A DNA stretch of 64,000 nt from Paenibacillus ginsengarvi (GTDB lineage: Bacteria; Bacillota; Bacilli; Paenibacillales; NBRC-103111): positions 248,001 through 312,000 of the forward strand of contig NZ_RBAH01000001.1 of assembly GCF_003626695.1 (NCBI RefSeq). The letters run 5' to 3'. Each line of letters opens with the position of its first letter. Position 1 is the first letter of the stretch. The notes under the pieces were generated by a model. The model was not told where the DNA came from and made no database searches. It saw only the letters and a program-made list of their open reading frames with translations. Below, one piece after another: positions 35,795-43,138 of the stretch. A program made the translations under genes and the position numbers.

Positions 35795-36691
35795 TTAACG
35801 TCTCGCTTCCGTTGACCATCCGTTTACAAGCGAGGACAAGTACTCTCGCACATCTTGCTTCAAATCGTCGCGTCTCAAAGCAAACTCGATCGTAGCCTCG
35901 ATGTACCCGAATTTATCGCCGATGTCGTACCGTTTGCCTTCGATCGGATAAGCGACCATCGGCTTCACCGCATTGAGCTGGCGCAGCGCATCGGTAAGCT
36001 GGATTTCTCCTCCCCGGCCCGGCGCGCAATCCTCGAGCAGACGGAAAACGTCCGGCTCGATAATATACCTGCCGATCACGGCCATATTCGACGGGGCCGC
36101 GTTCCGCTCCGGCTTTTCGACCAGATCGTCAATCCGGGTGTACAAGCCATCCGCAACGGACGCGCCCGACGGCGAAACGATGCCGTATTTGTTCACGTCT
36201 TCCCATGGAACGCGCTGCACGGCGATAACTGATGTTTTCTCGCGTTCATACAGCTCGATCATCCGTTTCAGACACGGCGGCGTGGAGTCGATAATATCGT
36301 CTCCGAGCAGAACCGCGAACGGCTCGTCACCGATAAATTTCCGTGCGCAAAACACGGCGTGGCCGAGTCCGAGCGGCTGCTTTTGCCGAATATAATGAAT
36401 ATCCGCCATATTCGAGATGTCCCGGACGACGCGCAGCAGGTCGGCATTGCCCTTCTCCTCCAGCGTCGCCTCCAGCTCGATCGACTTGTCGAAATGATCT
36501 TCGATGGCCCGTTTGTTGCGCCCGGTTACGATAATGATATCTTCGATCCCGGACTCGATCGCTTCTTCAATGATATATTGGATTGCCGGTTTGTCGACGA
36601 TCGGCAGCATTTCCTTCGGCTGGGCTTTCGTAGCTGGCAAAAATCTCGTACCGAGCCCGGCTGCCGGAATAATAGCTTTACGTATTGTCAT
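35795..36691 (-). CDS. galU: UTP-glucose-1-phosphate uridylyltransferase
   Basis: Makes UDP-glucose from glucose-1-phosphate and UTP, the donor for cell-wall and capsule glycans. The 298 residues match the family. The nucleotide-binding start KAIIPAAGLGTRFLPATKAQPKEMLPIVDKP, then QPLGLGHAVFCA, VLLGDDII and a late EGKRYDIGDKFGYI are all diagnostic. It follows the PHP gene by eight bases and is closed by a strong terminator. B. subtilis GtaB is the closest known relative by pattern. Confidence 0.95.
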   Translation of the reverse strand: MTIRKAIIPAAGLGTRFLPATKAQPKEMLPIVDKPAIQYIIEEAIESGIEDIIIVTGRNKRAIEDHFDKSIELEATLEEKGNADLLRVVRDISNMADIHYIRQKQPLGLGHAVFCARKFIGDEPFAVLLGDDIIDSTPPCLKRMIELYEREKTSVIAVQRVPWEDVNKYGIVSPSGASVADGLYTRIDDLVEKPERNAAPSNMAVIGRYIIEPDVFRLLEDCAPGRGGEIQLTDALRQLNAVKPMVAYPIEGKRYDIGDKFGYIEATIEFALRRDDLKQDVREYLSSLVNGWSTEARR

Positions 36692-36699
36692 GTCAGGGG

Positions 36700-37557
36700 T
36701 TAACTCCTCTCGAAAAATCGGCTGGCGGCCTGCAAACGTTTGACGGCTGCATCATCCACATACCTGGCTCCCAGCGGCGCATGAAAAACGACTCCATTCC
36801 GCGAGCCATGGAAATCCGAGCCGCCGGTGACGATAAGTCCGTGCTGACCGGCAAGCTCCGCATATCGCTTCTCCGTATCCGGCGTGTGGTCGGAATGATA
36901 AGCCTCGATACCCGCTACTCCGTACCCGATTAGACGCACTACGAGTTCGTCATCGTCATACAGCCCCGGATGAGCCAGCACGGATACGCCTCCCGCCTCG
37001 CGAATCCAGTCGATCGCATCCTCGGGACGGATGCGCGGCGGGTTCACATAGGCCGCTCCGTCCTTGCCCAAGTACCGGTCGAACGCCTCGGCGATCGAGG
37101 ACACATAGCCTTTGGCAACGAGCACCTCCGCAATATGCGGCCGCCCGACGGTTTCATCCTTTCGCGGCTTTTTCTTCGAAACTTCGAGCACCTCTTCCAT
37201 CGTCACCGGAAGTCCCAGCTCGCTTAGTTTGGCCAACATCATATCGTTGCGCTGATTGCGCGTTTCCCTAAGTTGCCCGAGCCGCGACAAGAGCGTTTCG
37301 TCCGTGTAGTCGATATAATAGCCTAACACGTGAATATCCTGACCGCCGGCTACCGTGCTGATCTCGACGCCCGGAACGACCTCGACGCCGAGCAGGCGCC
37401 CTTCCTCCACCGCCTCGGCCACTCCCGCTATCGTGTCGTGATCGGTAATGGCGAGTCCGCGCAGCCCGGCTTCCTTGGCCAGCCGTACGTTTACCGCCGG
37501 GGCGTTCGTGCCGTCCGATGCGGTGGTATGCGAATGCAGATCAAACTGGTCCGTCAT
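36700..37557 (-). CDS. PHP-domain phosphoesterase (YciV/RNase AM-like)
   Basis: A 285-residue PHP protein. Metal-site motifs are present in order: DLHSHTTASDGT, AITDHDTIAG, VPGVEIS, LAHPGLYDDDE and GSDFHGS. Characterised relatives (E. coli YciV/RnmA) are 3',5'-nucleotide phosphatases and 5'-3' exoribonucleases. An insert around residues 100-140 (NQRNDMMLAKLSELGLPVTMEEVLE) is also typical of that group. It is the upstream partner of galU, with a gap of eight bases. The exact substrate is not shown by the sequence. Confidence 0.86.
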   Translation of the reverse strand: MTDQFDLHSHTTASDGTNAPAVNVRLAKEAGLRGLAITDHDTIAGVAEAVEEGRLLGVEVVPGVEISTVAGGQDIHVLGYYIDYTDETLLSRLGQLRETRNQRNDMMLAKLSELGLPVTMEEVLEVSKKKPRKDETVGRPHIAEVLVAKGYVSSIAEAFDRYLGKDGAAYVNPPRIRPEDAIDWIREAGGVSVLAHPGLYDDDELVVRLIGYGVAGIEAYHSDHTPDTEKRYAELAGQHGLIVTGGSDFHGSRNGVVFHAPLGARYVDDAAVKRLQAASRFFERS

Positions 37558-37611
37558 GTGTACCGTTCCCCGCTTCCTATATAGAGTAATCCGACTCGCG
37601 CCGAATTATAA

Positions 37612-38523
37612 CTATAACCAGGCCTTCAAATCCCGCTCCCGCAAAAAGGTCAAAAACGTGACCGCCGATATGGGCAGCAGTGCGGCCTGCAAAAAAATCG
37701 AATAAAAATGGCGCGTAAAGGTGAGCCCTTCGATCCGCTTCACCTTAAAAATGCCTAATGCGGTTTCGTGCCGGACCGCCGCCTGGGACAACAGCGTAAT
37801 GCCGAGTCCCGCTTCCACGGCCGACTTGATCGCTCCCGTACTGCCGAGCTCCATGACGATTTTGAGCCTGTCCGTGCCGAAGCCGACCCGCTGCAGCTCC
37901 TGCTCCATGACCTGGCGTGTGCCCGAACCCTGCTCCCTGAGTATAAACGGGTATAGCTGCACATCGTCAAGCGTGATGACTTCCTGCTCGGCCAGCGGAT
38001 GATCCGCATGGACGATCAGCATAAGCTCGTCGTTCAGTACCACTTCCGTTTTCACGTCCGGATGATGGATCGGCGCCTCCACAAGCCCGAAAGTAAGCTG
38101 ATGACCAAAAATTTCCTCCAATATTTGCGTCGTATTCATCACCTTGAGGCTGACGGAAATACTCGGGTACTCCCTGCTGAACGGCCCCAGCAGCCGGGGC
38201 AATATGTATTCGCCGATCGTCAGGCTGGCGCCGAGCTGCAGCCGGCCTTCCAGCATATGGGTGAATTTCGACATGGCTACATCCGTGCTTTTGATGAGAT
38301 CGATGCTTCGTTTCGCAAACGGCAGCAGCGTGCGGCCCGCTTCGGTCAGCTCGATTTTTTTCGTCGAGCGCTGAAACAGCTTCGTGCCGAAATAATCTTC
38401 AAGCGACTGGACCTGCATGGTAACCGCAGGCTGCGTCATATGGAGCGCTTGCGCGGCCATAGAGAAGCTTCCTTTCTCGGCTACGGTGTAAAAAATATGA
38501 AGCTGATGGAAATTAAGCGCCAT
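37612..38523 (-). CDS. LysR-family transcriptional regulator
   Basis: A 303-residue regulator. The N-terminal winged helix-turn-helix has LNFHQLHIFYTVAEKGSFSMAAQALHMTQPAVTMQVQSLED and FQRSTKKIELTEAGRTLL. The C-terminal substrate-binding domain has GASLTIGEYILPRLLGPF and FILREQGSGTRQVMEQ. The GSGTRQ element resembles the CysL/CysB-like and CbbR-like subgroups. It reads toward the PHP gene on the same strand, 54 bases away, without a clear terminator. No target can be named. Confidence 0.88.
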   Translation of the reverse strand: MALNFHQLHIFYTVAEKGSFSMAAQALHMTQPAVTMQVQSLEDYFGTKLFQRSTKKIELTEAGRTLLPFAKRSIDLIKSTDVAMSKFTHMLEGRLQLGASLTIGEYILPRLLGPFSREYPSISVSLKVMNTTQILEEIFGHQLTFGLVEAPIHHPDVKTEVVLNDELMLIVHADHPLAEQEVITLDDVQLYPFILREQGSGTRQVMEQELQRVGFGTDRLKIVMELGSTGAIKSAVEAGLGITLLSQAAVRHETALGIFKVKRIEGLTFTRHFYSIFLQAALLPISAVTFLTFLRERDLKAWL

Positions 38524-38623
38524 GCCGGTCCCCCCTCTCTACTAGATACTGTACCCGAAATTCGTGCCCATTTGCAACAATTTGGAAGTTCCCTCCAGTA
38601 TGGCATACCGGCTGCCGCGCCTG

Positions 38624-38656
38624 CAAAAAAAGCATGCGGCGTTTGCCCGCATGCTT
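38624..38656 (-). terminator. Intrinsic terminator of the 38674 gene
   Basis: On the minus strand GCATGCGG and CCGCATGC pair around a seven-base loop, followed by a run of seven T. It lies about 20 bases after the stop of the hypothetical gene. Confidence 0.85.
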
Positions 38657-38673
38657 GTCCCGTGCCCCATCCG

Positions 38674-39111
38674 TCATTTTCGTTTCCGGCTGTTTTTGAT
38701 CAGCGTCATTCTTCTCGAGTGGCGAAGCCATGAATAGTATGATTTCAAATCCCGGAGCTCGATAACTTCGGACATCCGTCCGAGGAAAGTAACGATGATC
38801 ATTTTGTGGAGCGGATTGCCGGCGATATCGAACTCATTGTCTATAATCGAAAACTCGGCCACCATGACCAAATCTTCTTCTACGACGTAAACATCTTTTT
38901 CATTTTTGTAATAAGGCTTAACCTGCTCTTTTTTGAGCCGGTCCCACAGGAAGGCGCAAATGTCCTCGAAGCCGGTTTTCTCGCTTTCGACGCGATCGAT
39001 CCATCGGGATCGGGCATGATTCGTAATAATGATATCTGCTACTTTTTTATCGCCCAACACGACGTAAAAAGGCTCATAAGTGCTCCAGCGGTCCATAATT
39101 TTATCCTTCAT
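38674..39111 (-). CDS. Hypothetical protein with HARSRWIDRV motif
   Basis: A 145-residue protein I do not recognise. The ATG has AAAGGGG eight bases upstream, and a strong terminator follows, so it is very likely expressed. It contains ITNHARSRWIDRVE (about residues 29-42), a pattern reminiscent of the H-x-x-x-R motif of small RelE-like/DUF4258 folds, then a mixed alpha/beta stretch with many aromatics (YYKNEKDVYVVEEDLVMVAEF). The last 15 residues are strongly basic (RHSRRMTLIKNSRKRK), suggesting nucleic-acid contact. No partner antitoxin gene is adjacent, so I do not call it a toxin. No signal or membrane segment. Confidence 0.75.
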   Translation of the reverse strand: MKDKIMDRWSTYEPFYVVLGDKKVADIIITNHARSRWIDRVESEKTGFEDICAFLWDRLKKEQVKPYYKNEKDVYVVEEDLVMVAEFSIIDNEFDIAGNPLHKMIIVTFLGRMSEVIELRDLKSYYSWLRHSRRMTLIKNSRKRK

Positions 39112-39250
39112 AATCCCAACCCCTTTCCTAAACGAATCAGGCCCTTTTACCTATGTACATCGGAGTTAACTTTATTTTACTCGATCTTTTATATTTTTCC
39201 AAATGGATTCTGCCCCATTTTGCAAAAAATGTGCGAAAGGGAAAAGATCG

Positions 39251-39277
39251 CCCGCCGATTGTTGCACAATCGGCGAG
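39251..39277 (-). terminator. Perfect hairpin after ylbG, weak terminator candidate
   Basis: CGCCGATTGT and ACAATCGGCG form a perfect ten-base-pair stem with a three-base loop. On the minus strand the T-rich tract (TTTTCCCTTT) starts only about eight bases later, so termination would be weak. On the plus strand the right arm overlaps a promoter-like TTGCAC-16-TATAAT (39262-39289) pointing toward the asparaginase gene. Confidence 0.45.
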
Positions 39278-39310
39278 GCCTGCTATAATAAATAAGCCCG
39301 CGGTGACGGG

Positions 39311-39571
39311 TTACGTGTAAAGATTCGCCTTGTCAGGAACATTACTATTATATTCGGTCCGAATTTCATTTCGGTACGAACGTTCGATTTTTTTGACGAA
39401 CGACAGCTTTTGAATCGCTTTCGTCGCCTCTTCCGCGCGATCGCTATTCACATACAAGACGACATAATGCATTCGCTTCGAAACGTAATGAATGGTGCCG
39501 AACTTCTCGAGCTGCTTCGTATGCCTTGAATCGGACACCCACAAAATAAGGCCGGTGCGTTGTGGATACAT
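39311..39571 (-). CDS. ylbG: YlbG family protein (DUF2129)
   Basis: An 86-residue protein with the YlbG pattern: RTGLILWVSDSRHTKQLEKFGTIHYVSKRMHYVVLYVN, LSFVKKIERSYR and a tail with PDKANLY. The function is unknown; it is a cytoplasmic alpha/beta protein found next to ylbF in Bacillus. Here the asparaginase gene is inserted between ylbG and ylbF/ricF. GAGAGGAA precedes the ATG. Confidence 0.9.
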   Translation of the reverse strand: MYPQRTGLILWVSDSRHTKQLEKFGTIHYVSKRMHYVVLYVNSDRAEEATKAIQKLSFVKKIERSYRNEIRTEYNSNVPDKANLYT

Positions 39572-39627
39572 CGTCTTTATTCCTCTCTTGATCTTTCGAC
39601 TTTACTTCATCAGGAGTGATTCCCATC

Positions 39628-40638
39628 ATGTCTTCGGAACATCTGGTGCGCGTAGAGCGCGGACCTTTAACGGAATCCATTCATTGCGGACATATTGCCG
39701 TTGTTGACGGAAAAGGCCGGGTGATCGCTTATGCCGGCGATCCCGGCTATACGACGTTCGCCAGATCGGCAGCCAAACCGCTGCAGGCGATTCCTGTCAT
39801 CGAGGCGGGAGCGGTGCAGCGCTTCGGACTGACCGGGGAGCAGGTCGCGCTTTTGTGCGCCTCCCATAACGGCGAGCGGGAGCATGTGGAAGCGGCAGCC
39901 GCCATTCTCGGCAAGCTGGGGCTTTCCGCAGGCGATCTTCTCTGCGGCCCCCACTATCCGTTTCACGAACCTACGGCAAACGCCATGAAGCTTACAGGCG
40001 AAGCTCCTTCGAGGCTGCATAACAACTGCTCCGGCAAACATGCCGGGATGCTGTCGCTTGCCCGGTTAATGGCTGTGCCAACGAAAGGGTATACCGCGCC
40101 GGACCACCCGGTTCAGCGGGCGATGCTGCAAACGATCGCCGAGCTGGCCGGCATGCGCGAGGAACAAATCGCGCTCGGCACCGACGGCTGCGGCGTTCCC
40201 GTGTTCGGTTTGCCGCTGGACCGTCTGGCTTACGCCTTCGCCACGTTCGGATCGCCTTCCCGGCTTGGCGGCGAGCGAGCTCGCGCCTGTGCGGCCATTA
40301 TCGACTCGATCCGGCGCCACCCGCGCTTTATCGCCGGCTCCGACCGTTTCGACACGCAGCTGATTCAAGCGACAGGCGGCCGCATCGTCGGGAAGATGGG
40401 AGCCGAAGGGGTGTTCGCGCTGACCTCTGCAAGCGACAATGCCGCCCTGGCCGTCAAAATAACGGACGGTTCCCAGCGAGCGCTGTATCCCACCGTAGTG
40501 GAAGCGCTTATCCAGTTGAATTGGCTGAAGGAGGACGAAGTCGCCTCCTTGCGTCCGTTCCATCATCCGCCTGTGCGGAATTGGAGCGGCGACGAAGTCG
40601 GCGCCATCATCCCCGAATTCAAGCTGCAGCTGTGCTGA
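39628..40638 (+). CDS. Asparaginase, type II superfamily (bacterial/Rhizobium-etli-like)
   Basis: A 336-residue protein of the Pfam Asparaginase_II family, unrelated to classical AnsA/AnsB. Hallmarks are ARSAAKPLQAIPVIEAGA (Ser-x-x-Lys), LCASHNGEREHVEAA, LHNNCSGKHAGML (Cys and Lys of the active region), GTDGCGVPVFGLPL and GKMGAEGVFAL. It would hydrolyse asparagine to aspartate and ammonia. The ATG at 39628 has AGGAG 11 bases upstream; a GTG four codons earlier is too close to that site. It is the only plus-strand gene between ylbG and ricF. Confidence 0.9.
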   Translation: MSSEHLVRVERGPLTESIHCGHIAVVDGKGRVIAYAGDPGYTTFARSAAKPLQAIPVIEAGAVQRFGLTGEQVALLCASHNGEREHVEAAAAILGKLGLSAGDLLCGPHYPFHEPTANAMKLTGEAPSRLHNNCSGKHAGMLSLARLMAVPTKGYTAPDHPVQRAMLQTIAELAGMREEQIALGTDGCGVPVFGLPLDRLAYAFATFGSPSRLGGERARACAAIIDSIRRHPRFIAGSDRFDTQLIQATGGRIVGKMGAEGVFALTSASDNAALAVKITDGSQRALYPTVVEALIQLNWLKEDEVASLRPFHHPPVRNWSGDEVGAIIPEFKLQLC

Positions 40639-40647
40639 AGCTGTTCG

Positions 40648-41097
40648 TCAGCCGCAGCTGCTGCAGCCACCGCTGCAACCGCCGCTGCCGCAGCCGTTTG
40701 TCGGCAGCGGGTTATTGCTCGGCACCTTGATCGAATCCGATACGGAGTGCGCGATCGTTTTCGAAACGGTAAACAGCAAATCGTCGAGACGCGTTTCCGC
40801 CTCTTTAAACTGCCGTACCGATTCGAACGAATCGAGCCTTTGCTCAGCTTTATTTACAACATCCAACGCGGCGTGGTAATCCGGATGAAAGTGACCGAAT
40901 CTTTCGCATTCCTCAAACATCATCTTCGCCTTGGCAAATGCCGCCACGGCGACCTGAATTTCGGAATCGCGTTCCACGGCGTTTTTCCACTTGATATAGT
41001 TCGCCACTTCCGCTGAGCTGTTAATCATCTCGCCAACTTCATACGCTTGCATGAGGATGCCCGTCATATCAAGCGCATGCGCCTCGGTTACGCTCAT
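40648..41097 (-). CDS. ricF: RicF (YlbF) regulator with Fe-S-type cysteine tail
   Basis: A 149-residue YlbF-family protein. The helical core has MTGILMQAYEVGEMINSSAEVANYIKWKNAVERD, then FHPDYHAALDVVNKAEQRLDSFESV. In B. subtilis YlbF joins RicA and RicT in a complex that carries Fe-S clusters, promotes RNase Y-dependent mRNA maturation, and affects Spo0A phosphorylation. The C-terminus here is CGSGGCSGGCSSCG, four cysteines in 14 residues, fitting a cluster-binding tail. I chose the ATG at 41097, with GGAGG ten bases before, giving an N-terminus MSVTEAHALDM. It is convergent with the asparaginase gene, with nine bases between stops. Confidence 0.9.
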   Translation of the reverse strand: MSVTEAHALDMTGILMQAYEVGEMINSSAEVANYIKWKNAVERDSEIQVAVAAFAKAKMMFEECERFGHFHPDYHAALDVVNKAEQRLDSFESVRQFKEAETRLDDLLFTVSKTIAHSVSDSIKVPSNNPLPTNGCGSGGCSGGCSSCG

Positions 41098-41134
41098 TCG
41101 CTTCCGGCCTCCTTTCATGCCTTTTCGCCGGACT

Positions 41135-43138
41135 TCAGTCGTTGATGCCCGGCAGTATGAGCTGCATTTCCTCCCATCCGTCCGGAGCCAGCCTCACCTC
41201 GGCTGCTTGCTCGAATCCGGTAACGGCCCAGTCGTCCCGGGTCCCGTCCATTCGGACAGGAATGAGCACGGTATCCCGGCCCGAAGTGCGAAGCTTCAGC
41301 AGCGCCTTCCATTCGAGCGCCTTCTGAACGATTTCTTTTCGAGTCGAGAGGTGGTACGTCCTGCAATCTTTGAGCCACATCGGCGGTATTTCCTGCAAGC
41401 CGGGATATACATCCTCCACTTTAGAAAAGATGCGCTCACTATCATAATACTTCACTGCGGGCTTTGAGTAAATAAGCCCTTTATAGTCAGTAGCCCGGCC
41501 TCCTGCCGCCTTGACGGCCGAAACCCCTTCTCCCTCATCGCCGGACCACGCCGTCCGGGGTGAAGCTGCTTCCCCGCTATTCCTTTTTTTACTTCCCGGA
41601 CTGTAGCCGCTTCTCGTCAAATAAGCGCGAAGCTCCTCCGCCTTGTCCGCTCGAACTTCCCAAACCGCCGGCCCGAGCGCCTCTCCCAGCCATTGCCCGA
41701 TATGCTCGTCCCGAAGAACGTTCTGCGCGGTACGTTCATCGCGAAACGTAAGCACCGTTTTCGTTTCGATTTGAAGCTGCGATTGCTGATCGCCCCACTG
41801 CAAAATGGACGTCCTGACGTGATCGGGTACGCCGAACTTCGCATGCTTCTCGAGGAAAGCGACCGTTTGCTCCGCCGTCCTTCCTTCGTCAAAAGCCCGC
41901 AGCATCGATTCCCTCGTAATCCGATAAACCGCAATATGCTCATGCCGGACCCGCTGGGCGATCATCTCCAGCTCCCAGCGAACGTCGTACTTGCAATCCG
42001 GGGTCGCAATAAGCTCGAAATCCGGCTGCACGAACAGCGTCGCGGCAGGAACAGGCGGCATCGCGCCCGCATCGGGTTTGCAGTCGATATCCTCCTCAAA
42101 CGGCCCGGGCTTTCGGATCCAGCGGAACAACCGCTCGCCGCTTGGCGAACATCCCGTTTCGGCCCACCCCCAAGCCGCAAGAGAACGAATAGTACTGCTG
42201 AGCCGTTCGGCTTGATGACCGGATTCGTCTGCCCCTGTCGTAACGATAGCGCCGGAAGACAGCGGACCGACTTCTTTTAATTGTGCGCAAACAGAGGCGA
42301 TCGATATCCAGCTTTCTTCCGGAAGCCGTTCCAGCAAACAACACGCATGCTGGAGCCACGTATGTTCCAGTAAGCCGCACGACCGCTTCCACTCGTCGTA
42401 CAGGCGGCTGTTCATCCTTGCTTCCGTCCGAGCAAACCAGTCGTTTAGCCCACCAGGGCTGACGGTTAACCGATCGTTTTTTTGTTCCAGCAGTCCGAGC
42501 CGCTGCGCCGCTGTGAGCAGCAGCGAAACAGCCGCCGAGCCGCCGTTTGCCTCTGCCGCCGCTTCGCTGTCCGGAATCGGAACGATCGCAGACAAACGGC
42601 CGGCATGGCGCTTGTGCAACCCGCCTTTTTGCGTAATGGTTACGTCCTCCTTGGCTAGATAGGACAGCGCGAACAGTAAATAGGCCGCCATCCCCGGCCG
42701 GTATTCCGAATCGGTCGCAGCATCTCCGCCCGCATACAGCAGCTCCTTTTCGTCACAGGGCAGCAGCAAAGCGCGCCAGATCGCAAACGTGTCCTCGGGC
42801 AGCACGTAGTCGGTCTCTCCCCACTTACGCCGAAGAGCAAATACAATCCCTTTCCGGCTAAGCCGGATCAAACCGACCTTGATCGCCGCTCCGGACAACT
42901 CTTTCTGTCCCGCCTTCTCCAGCTTCGCATAATCGAACGGCGCACAACCGAAACGTCTCAGCAGGAGCGTAAGCGTGCTCCGCTCCAAATCATATAACGA
43001 AGCGTTTTGCTTGCCGATCTCCTCCGGCGAACGAAGACGCTGCCCAAGCTCGGCGCCGCGGCCGTCCCATCCGTACTTATCGCCGATTTCTGTGCGCAGC
43101 GCCTCCGGCATTCCTTCGAGCAATTCCGCGAGCTTCAC
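41135..43138 (-). CDS. Helicase-associated (Helicase_C_3/XPB-Ssl2-like) domain protein
   Basis: A 667-residue protein with no helicase motor motifs. Around residues 370-490 it has LFVQPDFELIATPD, then HIAVYRITRESMLRAFDEGRTAEQTVAFLEKHAKFGVP. This is the XPB/Ssl2-type helicase-associated module, also found at the N-terminus of its operon partner XPB. The N-terminal 330 residues are mostly helical with winged-helix-like stretches (LYDLERSTLTLLLRRFG, AAIKVGLIRLSRKGIVFALRRKWGE). The XPB gene overlaps its start by four bases, so the products are probably made together and may form a complex. Function is likely in DNA repair or transcription-coupled remodelling, by association only. Confidence 0.82.
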   Translation of the reverse strand: MKLAELLEGMPEALRTEIGDKYGWDGRGAELGQRLRSPEEIGKQNASLYDLERSTLTLLLRRFGCAPFDYAKLEKAGQKELSGAAIKVGLIRLSRKGIVFALRRKWGETDYVLPEDTFAIWRALLLPCDEKELLYAGGDAATDSEYRPGMAAYLLFALSYLAKEDVTITQKGGLHKRHAGRLSAIVPIPDSEAAAEANGGSAAVSLLLTAAQRLGLLEQKNDRLTVSPGGLNDWFARTEARMNSRLYDEWKRSCGLLEHTWLQHACCLLERLPEESWISIASVCAQLKEVGPLSSGAIVTTGADESGHQAERLSSTIRSLAAWGWAETGCSPSGERLFRWIRKPGPFEEDIDCKPDAGAMPPVPAATLFVQPDFELIATPDCKYDVRWELEMIAQRVRHEHIAVYRITRESMLRAFDEGRTAEQTVAFLEKHAKFGVPDHVRTSILQWGDQQSQLQIETKTVLTFRDERTAQNVLRDEHIGQWLGEALGPAVWEVRADKAEELRAYLTRSGYSPGSKKRNSGEAASPRTAWSGDEGEGVSAVKAAGGRATDYKGLIYSKPAVKYYDSERIFSKVEDVYPGLQEIPPMWLKDCRTYHLSTRKEIVQKALEWKALLKLRTSGRDTVLIPVRMDGTRDDWAVTGFEQAAEVRLAPDGWEEMQLILPGIND

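Noticed and set aside
38674-39111. Toxin-antitoxin module
   Set aside because: The motif recalls small RelE-like folds, but there is no adjacent small antitoxin gene and the protein is larger than usual.
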